DNA of 64,000 nucleotides from Deltaproteobacteria bacterium (GCA_024233595.1 JACKPK010000001.1:248001-312000), one strand, 5' to 3'; shown: positions 1 through 8,746, counted from the stretch's first letter. Made by a program: numbers and translations. The notes: generated by a model from the sequence alone, not told the origin.

Positions 1-672
1 AAGTTTGGTTTTGCGAAAGTACCACACAAACAAGCAAGCAAGAGCAATCACCAAAAAGGTGCCATAAGGAATCACGATGCCCTGTGGCCGCGGCAAAGCA
101 ATGAGATCATCTAGAGCATACTGAACAGCGCTAAGATCAATGGTGTTGCGTAAACCAAAAAAACGCGCCACTCCGTTTTCATCAACACCACGAGGCAACA
201 AGCTATCGGCATTTAATATTGGAAACACAGCTCCAGCGCCAAAAAGGAAAATCAATTGGTAAATGCCATTAGAAAAAAAACCCGTGATGAGTCCCGTGAC
301 CATCTCGCGCCCTTTGGCACGGTTAAAGAGCTTACCAATGAGAAAACCAAACACGGTAGCCGGTAAGACCGAAAGCAAAAACGCAAAGCCCAACCCACCA
401 ATGCCCGAAAATCCCCAATCGATTGTAAAGATCAAAGCGATCTGCGCCGCCATGGCGCCAAGCACAATAGAAAAGTTTAACCCTATGCCTGCAATGATGG
501 GAATGATGAGTGAGATCACCAAAAAAGAATTGCGCCCCAAGCGTTCGACAATGGCATTGATCAAAAACGAAGCCGGTTGCCCCGAATACACAACACCCAC
601 CAAACAGAGTAAGACAAACAAAAGTGGAACGGCTAAATCGCGCACAGAAAATTTTTTAGGAAAAAGTCTCAT
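1..672 (-). CDS. ABC transporter inner-membrane permease (second subunit), 3' end cut by window edge
   Basis: This is an integral membrane permease of the BPD_transp_2 type (the family of the BMP/nucleoside and ribose importers). The frame is open from an ATG at 672 to the window edge, about 224 codons of mostly hydrophobic segments, with a cytoplasmic KLFNRAKGREMVTG loop typical of these permeases. Its ATG overlaps the stop of the preceding permease gene (ATGA at 669-672), which implies translational coupling. It would pair with the other permease to form the membrane channel of the transporter encoded at 669-4449. The C terminus lies outside the window. The family is clear; the substrate is not shown. 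Confidence 0.85.
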   Translation of the reverse strand, partial: MRLFPKKFSVRDLAVPLLFVLLCLVGVVYSGQPASFLINAIVERLGRNSFLVISLIIPIIAGIGLNFSIVLGAMAAQIALIFTIDWGFSGIGGLGFAFLLSVLPATVFGFLIGKLFNRAKGREMVTGLITGFFSNGIYQLIFLFGAGAVFPILNADSLLPRGVDENGVARFFGLRNTIDLSAVQYALDDLIALPRPQGIVIPYGTFLVIALACLFVWYFRKTKL

Positions 673-1712
673 GCAGTTTTTCCCTTCACACCAGCCAAGG
701 CGTACAAAATGATGCCGTTAGAGATGATGATGCGCGCGGTCTCGGAGATATCACCCCCAATAAAAGCACTGGTCACAGGCAAGGCGATGGTGAGTAAGGT
801 TTGAAAAATCACCGTGCCCAAAATCACATGCGTGATGGTGGCACGCCCCACTTCGGCGCCACCAATGAGCAAACACGCGATGATCGGAAAAGCCATGAGC
901 AAAGGCGCTGTGTAAAGCTGCACAAAACCAAAGCTTTGGTTGTAAACCACAATCCCTATTGCTGCTAAAACAGTCGATAAAACCGCGCTCCACACACGGG
1001 TTTGGTTGGGGTTAATGCCATTGGCTTTAGCAAATTGAGCATTGGCTCCGGTGGCAGCAATCGCACGCCCCCATCGTGATCTAAAAAACAAAGAAACAAA
1101 AAAACAAAACAAGACAAAGAACAACAAAGAGCCAAAAGGAATCGTCACGTTAAAAATTGAAAAGGACAAAAAGTCATCGAGGATTTTGGGGTAATAATCT
1201 GCCAAAGAAATGGTCACCCGCAACCCCTTACCGCCTAACGCCCAAATGAGTTTGGGATTAGAAAAAGGCAAAAGCAACCACAGCAAGCACATAAAAGAGA
1301 CAATCGAAAAACCCACATAGGTTCCAACCATCATCTCTTGGCCTTTTACTTTATTGAGCAAAACACCATAACCCCAACCGGCCAAAACACCCAAACCACC
1401 AGCAATGCTTAACGCACTCACAAAGCCCGACAAGCCAGTCCAATCGAACTCCATGCCCACCAACATGCCAATGAGACCGCAAATGATACCCAGTGGCAGG
1501 CCAAAATTGAGCCCAATGCCACCGCGCACACCAGGCAAAAGAGCCAACACCAAAATGCCATTGCGCCCAATGCGTGCTAAGGAATCAGAAATTAATTCCG
1601 CAATCTGCATGTCTTTTAAAATGGCGAGAATAAAAAGAACGATCACAAACAACACGATGATGCTGCGAGCAATCCCAAATTCAATAAATTGTTTTAAGAT
1701 TTTCTTTTGCAT
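669..1712 (-). CDS. ABC transporter inner-membrane permease (first subunit)
   Basis: A 347-residue multi-pass membrane protein, BPD_transp_2 type permease. I chose the ATG at 1712 (MQKKILKQF) because it has an AAGGGA ribosome-binding site and lies just after the ATPase stop; the frame is open further upstream but would overlap the ATPase gene. The conserved loop NKVKGQEMMVGTYVG resembles the EAA-like contact loop for the ATPase. The gene sits between the ATPase and the second permease, in the usual order for BMP-type importers (binding protein, ATPase, permease, permease). The substrate is unknown. Confidence 0.88.
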   Translation of the reverse strand: MQKKILKQFIEFGIARSIIVLFVIVLFILAILKDMQIAELISDSLARIGRNGILVLALLPGVRGGIGLNFGLPLGIICGLIGMLVGMEFDWTGLSGFVSALSIAGGLGVLAGWGYGVLLNKVKGQEMMVGTYVGFSIVSFMCLLWLLLPFSNPKLIWALGGKGLRVTISLADYYPKILDDFLSFSIFNVTIPFGSLLFFVLFCFFVSLFFRSRWGRAIAATGANAQFAKANGINPNQTRVWSAVLSTVLAAIGIVVYNQSFGFVQLYTAPLLMAFPIIACLLIGGAEVGRATITHVILGTVIFQTLLTIALPVTSAFIGGDISETARIIISNGIILYALAGVKGKTA

Positions 1713-1719
1713 AAATCCC

Positions 1720-3273
1720 TTATGCCGCCATGGCCAAACCAAAGCGTTCGTCTGAATCTTCCGGCAAAAGAATTTCAGAAATTTTTCCAGACGCAACAAT
1801 AGCAATGCGATCACAAAGAACGCGCAACTCTGAAAGCTCTGAGGACGTGAGCACCACAGTGACACCTTGCTGGTTCAAGGATCGTAAAAAATCCAAAATG
1901 ATTTTCTTGGCCCCAATATCAACACCCCGCGTGGGCTCCGAAACAAAAAGCAATTTTGGATTTGCGGTGATCACACGAGCCAAACACACCTTTTGCTGAT
2001 TGCCACCAGACAAACGACGCGTGTGCTGCTCTGGCCCCGTGCAGCGGATATCAAAATCCTTGATCATTTTTTGAGCCCACTCTTTGCCCTGCTTTTGATC
2101 AAAAAGCCCAAAACGATTTTGAAATCGTCCCAACACATGGCTGGCTGTAAAACAAATGTTGTGTGTGATTGATTCATCTAAAAGCAAACCTGTTTGTTTG
2201 CGATCTTCTGATAAAAATCCCAAGCCATTTTGCAAGGCCTGCTTGGGATCGTTTAGAGAAAAAGCCTGGCCTTCAAAAATAACATTGCCACTAGCAGGCA
2301 TCAAACCCGCTATGCCATTGGCTAAGCCTAATTTACCTTGCCCCGCTAAACCACCAATACCAAGGATTTCCCCTTGTTTGATTTCTAAATCGATGTCCTG
2401 CAAGTTTTCGCCTGGCATGCGCACTGAAAAATTCTTAAGAGTCATGATATTTTGGCGCGCATTTGGAGACTCTTGTTCTTGATCACGCCTTATGTTCACC
2501 GCACGCCCCACCATCAAACGCGCCATTTCTTTTTTATCCAAGTCTTCACAACGATAATTGCCGATCAGCTCACCATCACGCAACACAGTGACCGTGTCCG
2601 CGATCTCTTTCACTTCGTCTAAGCGATGACTGATGAACAACACCGCAATGCCCAAGTCCTTTGCCAAATGCCGAATGGTGTTTAAAAGCTGCGAGGCTTC
2701 GGACTCTGTTAAAACAGCTGTGGGTTCATCAAAAACCAAAACTTTTAGATTCTGATGATCCACCTCGCGTGCGATTTCGATAAACTGCAAATGCCCAACA
2801 GATAGCCCTTTGATAAGCTGATCAGGATCAAGGTCCATGCCCACCTTTTGCAAAGCTTTCAAACTGTCTTTGTGAATTTGCTCATTGTCTATCACTTTAA
2901 GCTTGCCTGGTAAAAAGCGATTAAAACTTTTGGAACTTAGCGGCTCACGATTGAGTTTGATATTCTCAGAAACCTTCAGACCCGGAATCAACATGAATTC
3001 TTGATGAACCATGCCCAAACCCGCTGCCATGGCGTGTTGCGGTTTTTGAAAATTCACGACATGGCCATCGATCAAACACTCGCCTTCAAAGCCACCACTT
3101 TGATGAATGACAGGCATGCCAAAGATGATGTTCATGAGAGTTGATTTGCCCGCGCCATTTTCGCCAATGACCGCACGCACCTCGCCCTTTTGCAAAGCAA
3201 AGGAAATGCCTTTTAAGACAGGATTGCCGTTATAAGACTTACTGATGTTTTTGAGTTCAAGAACAAGCGACAC
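1720..3273 (-). CDS. ABC transporter ATP-binding protein with two tandem ATPase domains
   Basis: A 517-residue cytoplasmic ATPase of the sugar/nucleoside importer type (RbsA, MglA, YufO). Domain 1 has a Walker A GENGAGKST near residue 37, a signature region with LSVGHLQ in place of LSGGQ, and a Walker B VLVFDEPTAVL. Domain 2 has the classical signature RRLSGGNQQK, while its Walker A region reads GGLAGQGKLG, which is degenerate as in other members of this group. It would energise the two permeases encoded downstream. It is 18 bp downstream of the binding-protein gene and 7 bp upstream of the first permease, so the four genes form one operon. Confidence 0.92.
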   Translation of the reverse strand: MSLVLELKNISKSYNGNPVLKGISFALQKGEVRAVIGENGAGKSTLMNIIFGMPVIHQSGGFEGECLIDGHVVNFQKPQHAMAAGLGMVHQEFMLIPGLKVSENIKLNREPLSSKSFNRFLPGKLKVIDNEQIHKDSLKALQKVGMDLDPDQLIKGLSVGHLQFIEIAREVDHQNLKVLVFDEPTAVLTESEASQLLNTIRHLAKDLGIAVLFISHRLDEVKEIADTVTVLRDGELIGNYRCEDLDKKEMARLMVGRAVNIRRDQEQESPNARQNIMTLKNFSVRMPGENLQDIDLEIKQGEILGIGGLAGQGKLGLANGIAGLMPASGNVIFEGQAFSLNDPKQALQNGLGFLSEDRKQTGLLLDESITHNICFTASHVLGRFQNRFGLFDQKQGKEWAQKMIKDFDIRCTGPEQHTRRLSGGNQQKVCLARVITANPKLLFVSEPTRGVDIGAKKIILDFLRSLNQQGVTVVLTSSELSELRVLCDRIAIVASGKISEILLPEDSDERFGLAMAA

Positions 3274-3291
3274 TGTTTTCCTAGCGTTGGC

Positions 3292-4449
3292 CTAGTAGAT
3301 AATGCTCTCCATCAAAACCAGCTGATGATTATTGTACTCTTTATAAGGAGAAAGTGTCACATCGGTTCCAGCGTGGCGTTCAATGACTTTTTCCATAAAA
3401 GAAACATTTTTGATTTTGTTCAAATCGGCTTTGGATTCAAACACCATGTCAGCAGCGGCTTTAATGCAAACCAAAGAAGCAGGACGCGGCCAGCTAGCCA
3501 AGCGACCTGAATCACCAAGCTCTGCCACCTTCTTGGCGATTTCTTTATTGATGAAATCAAAATCGCCAGCCTTATCTTGCGGGATTTCGATTCCCAGAGC
3601 ACCCGGAAAACCCATGGTGGGCGATGGCATATCGGGCTCTAAAAAGATGGCTCCGTTTTTTGCAACCTGACGAATCAAAGGTTCGGTCATGGCATCGTTG
3701 GTCGAAAAGAATGCCGTGTCTTTGCCATGCTTTTCGATCTGGCGTGGGGTGTCTTCTAAAATAAACTGCTGCGCCGCGGGGATACCACCTTCGCCCAAAG
3801 GATCAGGAGCTGTTACAAAAATGAATTCTAAGCCTAGCTTTTGACTCCACTCGCGCATTTGATCGCGACGATCGGCTAGCATTTTATAAGACATGTGGCG
3901 TGGGAACGAATAATGAATGATGCGCTTGGCTCCCATTTTTTTAGCCAACTCAACAAGCGTGCGACCACGGTTGATGTTGTCGTTGCTAAATAAAATATCA
4001 GCCACTTCGGAAACCTGATCGGGATCTTCGTGCGCTTCCCAAAAAAAGAAAAGAATATCTGGGCGTGTGCGTCTGACTTTTTTGACTGCCGCAATGGAAC
4101 CAGGAACCGCCTGCCCCACAATGATAGCCTTGACCTCGGGATCGCTTGCCATGCTCACGATATTTGAAATGGTGGTCTCTTGCTCTTGCATGAAGTTATC
4201 TGGGTAGGTCATGTGAAGCACTTGCCCCGGGTACTTCGCTAAAATCGCCTGCGCAGCTCGGTATTCGTCTTCGCCTTGCGAGACGGTGCCGGTCATCACA
4301 CCAATTTTAATGTTTTGTGCCACAGCCTGCGGCGCTTGTGTGTTGTTTTCTGTTTGCGCAGCTTGTTGTGAAGAAGAACACGCTGCTGCCTGCAAAACAA
4401 AAAGTGAAAAAAGAACGGAGTAAAAAATCTTACGAAAATTCTGTGACAT
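3292..4449 (-). CDS. DUF3798-family periplasmic binding lipoprotein of the ABC importer
   Basis: A 385-residue secreted lipoprotein. The start at 4449 (MSQNFRKIF) has an AGAGGA site 8 bp upstream; the N terminus is a signal peptide ending in a lipobox-like QAAAC, with Cys at about residue 24. The mature part (IKIGVMTGTVSQGEDEYRAA, TYPDNFMQEQETTISNI, FPRHMSYKML, DTAFFSTNDA, SPTMGFPGALGIE) matches what I recall of DUF3798, a family of BMP-like substrate-binding proteins. It is the first gene of the ABC operon and divergent from the cytosine deaminase, so a nucleobase or nucleoside ligand is a reasonable guess, but this is inference only. Confidence 0.82.
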   Translation of the reverse strand: MSQNFRKIFYSVLFSLFVLQAAACSSSQQAAQTENNTQAPQAVAQNIKIGVMTGTVSQGEDEYRAAQAILAKYPGQVLHMTYPDNFMQEQETTISNIVSMASDPEVKAIIVGQAVPGSIAAVKKVRRTRPDILFFFWEAHEDPDQVSEVADILFSNDNINRGRTLVELAKKMGAKRIIHYSFPRHMSYKMLADRRDQMREWSQKLGLEFIFVTAPDPLGEGGIPAAQQFILEDTPRQIEKHGKDTAFFSTNDAMTEPLIRQVAKNGAIFLEPDMPSPTMGFPGALGIEIPQDKAGDFDFINKEIAKKVAELGDSGRLASWPRPASLVCIKAAADMVFESKADLNKIKNVSFMEKVIERHAGTDVTLSPYKEYNNHQLVLMESIIY

Positions 4450-4553
4450 AATAAATTCCTCTAAATCCCTTGGTTGTGAATTCCCTACGTAAATCAACAA
4501 AAAATGCAATTGCAAACTTGAGGATCAGACAAAACATCATTAGATCACAAAAC

Positions 4554-4997
4554 ATGTCTCACGAAACATTCATGCAAAAAGCCCTGGAGCAGGCTCAAAA
4601 AAGTCTTTCTGAAGGCGGCATCCCCATTGGATCAGTTTTGGTCATCGACAATAAAATCGTAGGGGCCGGCCACAACCAGCGCGTTCAACAAAAAAACCCC
4701 ATCCTGCATGGCGAAATGGACTGCCTGCAAAACGCTGGTCGCTTAAGCGCCAAAGACTATAAAAAAAGCACCCTGTACACCACTCTCTCCCCTTGCGCTA
4801 TGTGCAGCGGCACAGTATTGCTCTACGAAATTCCCACGGTGGTCCTGGCAGAAAATCACAATTTTAAGGGCGAAGAAGAGCTCTTAAAAAGCCGCGGGGT
4901 CCAGTTGATCAATTTAGATTTACCAGAAGCCAAAACAATGATGGCTGATTTTATTACAAATCACCCTGAGCTTTGGAACGAAGATATTGGAGAGTAA
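4554..4997 (+). CDS. Cytosine/nucleoside deaminase, yeast Fcy1-like
   Basis: A 147-residue zinc-dependent deaminase of the CMP/dCMP superfamily. Zinc and catalytic residues are visible as H52-G-E54 and P80-C-A-M-C84 (numbered from the ATG at 4554). The segments TTLSPCAMCSGTVLLYEIP and the C-terminal ELWNEDIGE closely follow yeast cytosine deaminase and bacterial relatives and are unlike TadA tRNA deaminases. The likely reaction is cytosine to uracil, though another small aminated nucleobase is possible. An earlier in-frame ATG at 4470 exists, but the superfamily N terminus begins near 4554. It is divergent from the ABC importer operon and 3 bp upstream of ettA. Confidence 0.85.
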   Translation: MSHETFMQKALEQAQKSLSEGGIPIGSVLVIDNKIVGAGHNQRVQQKNPILHGEMDCLQNAGRLSAKDYKKSTLYTTLSPCAMCSGTVLLYEIPTVVLAENHNFKGEEELLKSRGVQLINLDLPEAKTMMADFITNHPELWNEDIGE

Positions 4998-5000
4998 AGC

Positions 5001-6704
5001 ATGGCAGCAAACGCAGAAAAAACCGATAACGAAAAAATCATATTCAGCATGGTGGGTGTCAGTCGCATTCACCCCCCTAAAAAAACCGTTTTAAGAGACA
5101 TCTACCTGTCGTTTTTTTACGGCGCTAAAATTGGTGTCTTGGGTTTAAACGGCGCAGGTAAATCAAGCTTATTACGTATCATCGCTGGCCAAGACAAAGA
5201 CTACCAAGGCGAAGTGCATTTCTCCAAAGGCTACACCGTTGGCTTTTTAGAGCAAGAACCACAATTGGATCCCGAAAAAACGGTGCGCCAATGTGTGGAA
5301 GAAGGCGTGCAAGAGGTTGTCGATCTGCTTGCCGAGTACGATAAAATCAACAACAGCTTTGGCGAAGAAATGAGCGACGACGACATGAACAAGCTCATTG
5401 AACGCCAAGCACAAGTTCAAGAAAAGCTCGATAACGCTAACGCTTGGGAACTAGACAACCGGCTTGAGCTTGCCATGGGCGCGCTCAACTGCCCTCCTCA
5501 AGACACGCTCACTAAAAATTTATCTGGTGGTGAAAAACGCCGTGTGGCTTTGTGTCGTTTGCTTTTGCAAGAGCCCGATGTTTTGCTTTTGGACGAACCA
5601 ACCAACCACTTGGACGCTGGTTCGGTGTTTTGGTTAGAGCGCCATCTGCGCGACTACAAAGGCACAGTCATTGCGGTCACCCATGATCGCTACTTTTTAG
5701 ACAACGTTGCCGGTTGGATTTTAGAACTGGACCGTGGTCATGGCATTCCTTTTAAAGGCAACTACTCATCGTGGTTGGATCAAAAAGAAAAACGTTTGGA
5801 GCAAGAAGCCAAAGAAGACGACAAGCGCTCCAAAACATTAAAGCGCGAGTTAGAATGGATCAACCAAACGCCTGCCGCGCGCCGTACCAAAAATAAAGCG
5901 CGTATTAGCAATTACGAAACCATGCTCAGCCAACAAAAAGACGAGCAAATTGCCGAGTTGGAAATCTACATTCCACCAGGTCCTCGTTTGGGCGAAAAAG
6001 TTGTGGAAGCGCACAAAGTTTCCAAAGCCTTTGATGACAAATTGCTTTTTGAAAACTTAGAGTTCTCTTTGCCTCAGGGTGGCATTGTGGGTGTGATTGG
6101 TCCCAATGGTGCTGGTAAAACAACTCTTTTTAAAATGATTTTAGGACAAGAAAAACCCGACGCGGGTGAATTCATTGTCGGCGACACGGTCGAGCTATCT
6201 TACGTTTCGCAAGACCGCTTCCCACCGGAAGAAAAACGCAGTGTTTGGGAATACATTTCGGAAGGTGCCGAAACCATAGCCCTTGGCAGCCGCGAAGTGA
6301 ACTCACGTGCTTACTGCGCGCGTTTTAACTTTACAGGTGGCGATCAGCAAAAACCGGTCGATGTTTTATCAGGCGGGGAACGCAACCGTGTGCACTTGGC
6401 CAAAACATTAAAAAACCCAGGGAACGTTTTGCTCCTAGATGAACCAACAAACGATTTGGACGTGAACACCATCCGGGCATTGGAAGAAGCTTTGAACAAC
6501 TTCGCAGGCTGCGCGGTTGTGATTTCGCATGATCGCTGGTTCTTGGATCGTGTGGCAACACATATGCTGGCCTTTGAGGGCAATAGCCAGGTCACTTGGT
6601 TTGAAGGCAACTACTCTGACTACTTAGAAGACCGTAAGCGTCGCTTGGGCGATGAAGCCGAAGAAGTGCATAAGTTGCAGTATAAGAAGTTTAAGAGAGA
6701 TTGA
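5001..6704 (+). CDS. ettA: Energy-dependent translational throttle protein EttA (ABC-F)
   Basis: A 567-residue soluble ABC-F protein with two ATPase domains. Domain 1 has Walker A GLNGAGKSSL, signature NLSGGEKRRVALC and Walker B VLLLDEPTNHLD; domain 2 has GPNGAGKTTLF, VLSGGERNRVHLA and NVLLLDEPTNDLD. The linker with KTLKRELEWINQTPAARRTK is the characteristic P-site tRNA interaction motif. Length and the starting motif (FSMVGVSRIHPPKKTVLRDI) match EttA. ABC-F proteins bind the ribosomal E site; EttA couples ATP/ADP ratio to the first elongation step. No membrane segment. It follows the deaminase by 3 bp and is probably co-transcribed with it. Confidence 0.95.
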   Translation: MAANAEKTDNEKIIFSMVGVSRIHPPKKTVLRDIYLSFFYGAKIGVLGLNGAGKSSLLRIIAGQDKDYQGEVHFSKGYTVGFLEQEPQLDPEKTVRQCVEEGVQEVVDLLAEYDKINNSFGEEMSDDDMNKLIERQAQVQEKLDNANAWELDNRLELAMGALNCPPQDTLTKNLSGGEKRRVALCRLLLQEPDVLLLDEPTNHLDAGSVFWLERHLRDYKGTVIAVTHDRYFLDNVAGWILELDRGHGIPFKGNYSSWLDQKEKRLEQEAKEDDKRSKTLKRELEWINQTPAARRTKNKARISNYETMLSQQKDEQIAELEIYIPPGPRLGEKVVEAHKVSKAFDDKLLFENLEFSLPQGGIVGVIGPNGAGKTTLFKMILGQEKPDAGEFIVGDTVELSYVSQDRFPPEEKRSVWEYISEGAETIALGSREVNSRAYCARFNFTGGDQQKPVDVLSGGERNRVHLAKTLKNPGNVLLLDEPTNDLDVNTIRALEEALNNFAGCAVVISHDRWFLDRVATHMLAFEGNSQVTWFEGNYSDYLEDRKRRLGDEAEEVHKLQYKKFKRD

Positions 6705-6731
6705 GTTATGGCTTACCCATCGAAGTAGCTA

Positions 6732-6754
6732 AGCACTGAGCGTGTCGAAGTGCT
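6732..6754. repeat. Short inverted repeat after ettA
   Basis: AGCACT (6732-6737) and AGTGCT (6749-6754) are inverted around an 11-nt centre, gagcgtgtcga. It lies in the 61-bp convergent gap between ettA and the unknown lipoprotein gene. This type of CACTGAGC..GTCGAAGTG hairpin is a common dispersed intergenic repeat in many bacteria. There is no T tract, so it is not a clear terminator. Confidence 0.5.
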
Positions 6755-6765
6755 CTTGGGGTTAA

Positions 6766-7275
6766 TTAAAAGCCAATGTTATAACAATGTTTATATTCAA
6801 TAATATCACCATCTTGATAAGGAACTAAACCCTTGGCACCGCTAGGAACGTCTACCAACAAATCCAAAAGCCTACACTCTTGGAATGTTGTTTTTTCTTT
6901 CGCACTCCCAACTATTTTTGCACTTAGTTCAAACCGTGCGTAGCCATCGTATGGGTTCCCAATTAGCCTATAAATAGTCGTATTGTCGCCAAATCTATCA
7001 ATACTTACCTGTTCTGGATCGAGAGACCTTGACACATCCAATTTGGTAGCGCATTCAAATTTAGGAGATGGCATGCCGAAAAACAATTTATTCACTTTAG
7101 GAACAGAGGTTTGAACAGGTTGTCCATATTCGCAACGCTTTGAACCATCTGGGGCATAATCAGATAAAAGAGGTCCATCCAGGACTCCAGATGCACGTTG
7201 CCCGAAATCGTTTTTTATATTCTGGCCTCCGTTACACGCAAGCATCATAGTTAATGGTAATGCTGAAAGTCTCAT
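6766..7275 (-). CDS. Hypothetical lipoprotein
   Basis: A 169-residue protein that I do not recognise. The N terminus MRLSALPLTMMLAC looks like a short lipoprotein signal with Cys at residue 14, so it is probably anchored in the envelope. The body is hydrophilic, has further cysteines (RCEYG, FECATK, QECRLL, KHCYN), and has no transmembrane helix. An AGGAG site lies 7 bp before the ATG. It converges on ettA and is divergent from the vapBC-like pair. The gene could be species-specific. Confidence 0.6.
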   Translation of the reverse strand: MRLSALPLTMMLACNGGQNIKNDFGQRASGVLDGPLLSDYAPDGSKRCEYGQPVQTSVPKVNKLFFGMPSPKFECATKLDVSRSLDPEQVSIDRFGDNTTIYRLIGNPYDGYARFELSAKIVGSAKEKTTFQECRLLDLLVDVPSGAKGLVPYQDGDIIEYKHCYNIGF

Positions 7276-7304
7276 GGTGTTCTCCTATCGTATTTTTAAA
7301 AAAA

Positions 7305-7332
7305 TGATCAATCCCGTGACAAAGCACTTTGG
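7305..7332. repeat. 28-bp direct repeat, left copy (vapC tail remnant)
   Basis: The 28 bases here are identical to 8141-8168, which is the 3' end of the PIN toxin gene. Read on the plus strand in the same frame, the left copy encodes MINPVTKHFGQ and a stop, versus VINPVTKHFG and a stop in the toxin. Similarity appears to continue weakly on both sides. The repeats bracket the antitoxin, the toxin and their promoter. Confidence 0.85.
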
Positions 7333-7414
7333 ACAATAAAATAATTCTACTGGCCCTCTAGTATACCTATCGAAGCCCTCAGGCAAAAGTTGTGTGTTTT
7401 TTAAAATTATTTTT

Positions 7415-7454
7415 TAGCATATTATATGCATAATATTTGACATCTTATATGCTA
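7415..7454 (+). promoter_or_regulatory. Palindromic operator/promoter region of the vapBC-like pair
   Basis: TAGCATAT (7415-7422) and ATATGCTA (7447-7454) form an 8-bp inverted repeat, with a further palindrome TATGCATA at 7425-7432 between them. The stretch is AT-rich and ends 19 bp before the antitoxin start. Toxin-antitoxin operons are typically autorepressed by the antitoxin binding such palindromes; that role here is inferred. Confidence 0.6.
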
Positions 7455-7473
7455 AATATGTACAATTTAAGAC

Positions 7474-7710
7474 ATGAAACGCACAACACTTCTTTTAGAA
7501 GATCAACTTTACGAACGGGTTAAAAAGGTCGCCAAAGAAAACGGCACCAGTTTAAAAACCGTTATTAATAATCTCTTGCGCAAAGGGCTTTCGGTTAAAG
7601 AATCCACACAGAGCAGCAAGCCGTTTCAAATGCCACTCTTTAAAGGCTCTAAACCACAAATAGGCTTTGACCCTACTGACCGCGACACCTGGGATATTTT
7701 GGATTCTTAA
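7474..7710 (+). CDS. VapB-like antitoxin
   Basis: A 78-residue protein. The N-terminal 40 residues (MKRTTLLLEDQLYERVKKVAKENGTSLKTVINNLLRKGL, given in part: RTTLLLEDQLYERVKKVA) have the pattern of a ribbon-helix-helix DNA-binding domain: one strand then two helices. The C-terminal half is polar and proline-containing (PLFKGSKPQIGFDP), as in antitoxin tails that wrap the toxin. It is 12 bp upstream of a PIN-domain toxin and downstream of a palindromic operator. The likely job is to neutralise the toxin and repress the operon. Confidence 0.8.
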   Translation: MKRTTLLLEDQLYERVKKVAKENGTSLKTVINNLLRKGLSVKESTQSSKPFQMPLFKGSKPQIGFDPTDRDTWDILDS

Positions 7711-7722
7711 AAGGCTGCCCTC

Positions 7723-8172
7723 ATGACTTATGCTTTAGACACCAATGTTTTTCTGTACGCGCATTTTCCTGATTACGATTCACACACAGCGGTTCGTCAG
7801 TATCTTTCTGAACTCATTGCTTCTGGACAAAACATTTACCTGAGTTGGCAGGTTGTTTACGAATACTTGCGCATCACCACTCACCCACGTGTGTTTGCCA
7901 AACCACTGACTTTTAAAAAAGCCCTGCAAAGCATCAAACCTTATTGGGAACTGCCCCAATGTAGCGTATTGAGCGAAAGCAGCATTCATGGCTCATTATT
8001 AGAAAAAATGCCCAAAGAGATCCCTTCAGCCAAAGGTAATTTTTTACATGACTTGCGTTACGCCACGCTTTTGCAAGAACACGGCATCAAAAACATTGTG
8101 ACCTGTGATTTGGATTTTAAGAAATTTGATTTTTTAAAGGTGATCAATCCCGTGACAAAGCACTTTGGGTAA
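7723..8172 (+). CDS. VapC-like PIN-domain ribonuclease toxin
   Basis: A 149-residue PIN-domain protein. The acidic metal-binding residues are visible: D6 in YALDTNVF, a Glu in VVYEYLR near residue 48, an Asp in FLHDLRYATL near 110, and an Asp in VTCDLDFKKFD near the C terminus. Such toxins cleave tRNA or rRNA when freed from the antitoxin. It is the second gene of a two-gene module. Its last 29 bases overlap the 3' end of the convergent unknown gene, and its tail is duplicated upstream of the antitoxin at 7305-7332. Confidence 0.85.
   Translation: MTYALDTNVFLYAHFPDYDSHTAVRQYLSELIASGQNIYLSWQVVYEYLRITTHPRVFAKPLTFKKALQSIKPYWELPQCSVLSESSIHGSLLEKMPKEIPSAKGNFLHDLRYATLLQEHGIKNIVTCDLDFKKFDFLKVINPVTKHFG
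8141..8168. repeat. 28-bp direct repeat, right copy
   Basis: Identical to 7305-7332. This copy is the end of the PIN toxin gene and also contains the stop codon of the convergent gene at 8144-8686. The two copies lie 836 bp apart and enclose the toxin-antitoxin module. Confidence 0.85.
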
Positions 8173-8686
8173 TAATCTGCCCTCTGTTATTTTGTTCTGA
8201 CATAGCCAGCCCTGCTAATGTGACTGTTTTTAAAGCTTGGAAACAAAAATAAACAACACCCGGATAAAGAAACAGATCGTCAGACGTCACTAAGTAAGAT
8301 GCAAAAGAAGCGCCATAAACGAGTAAATCCGCCAGTTTGGAAAAGTCGGCAATCTTTTTAGAAAACATTTGATTCAAAAGCACCGCATTGGCTGCAGAAA
8401 GCAACACAGCAATCCCACCAGCATATATTTGCGATGATGTTAGCCCTTGCGAAACAAGAGAAGTTTCCAGATCTGCTGCGATTGCCAACTTAGGCCCCAT
8501 CGCTGCAGTCGCCGTGGCACCAAGGCCGGCAATTGCTTGAAGCGCTTTTGAAGGATTGGCAAGATCAACAACAGGGCGCTGCGCTACGGTTGCTTCTTCA
8601 GCGACAAGACGCCCTACTACATTTGGTACTGCCTGAATCGTACCCAATCCTGGAATAACGGGGGTTGCTAAAATCGGCGCTGTCAT
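8144..8686 (-). CDS. Hypothetical Ala/Leu-rich protein with hydrophobic segments
   Basis: A 180-residue protein of unknown function. It is rich in Ala, Leu, Val and Ser, with hydrophobic stretches at about residues 40-70, 88-104 and 125-165 (IYAGGIAVLLSAANAVLL, LVYGASFASYLV, YPGVVYFCFQALKTVTLAGLA), so it may be membrane-associated. No conserved motif is recognised. A GGAG site lies 7 bp before the ATG. The coding strand is supported by the ribosome-binding site and the uninterrupted frame. Its 3' end overlaps the toxin gene by 29 bp and falls in the direct repeat. Confidence 0.55.
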   Translation of the reverse strand: MTAPILATPVIPGLGTIQAVPNVVGRLVAEEATVAQRPVVDLANPSKALQAIAGLGATATAAMGPKLAIAADLETSLVSQGLTSSQIYAGGIAVLLSAANAVLLNQMFSKKIADFSKLADLLVYGASFASYLVTSDDLFLYPGVVYFCFQALKTVTLAGLAMSEQNNRGQIITQSALSRD

Positions 8687-8746
8687 GGTGTTTCTCCTTC
8701 AATTTTTGTTGGCTTCCCATATCCTTTAGACAACTATCGGGAATAA

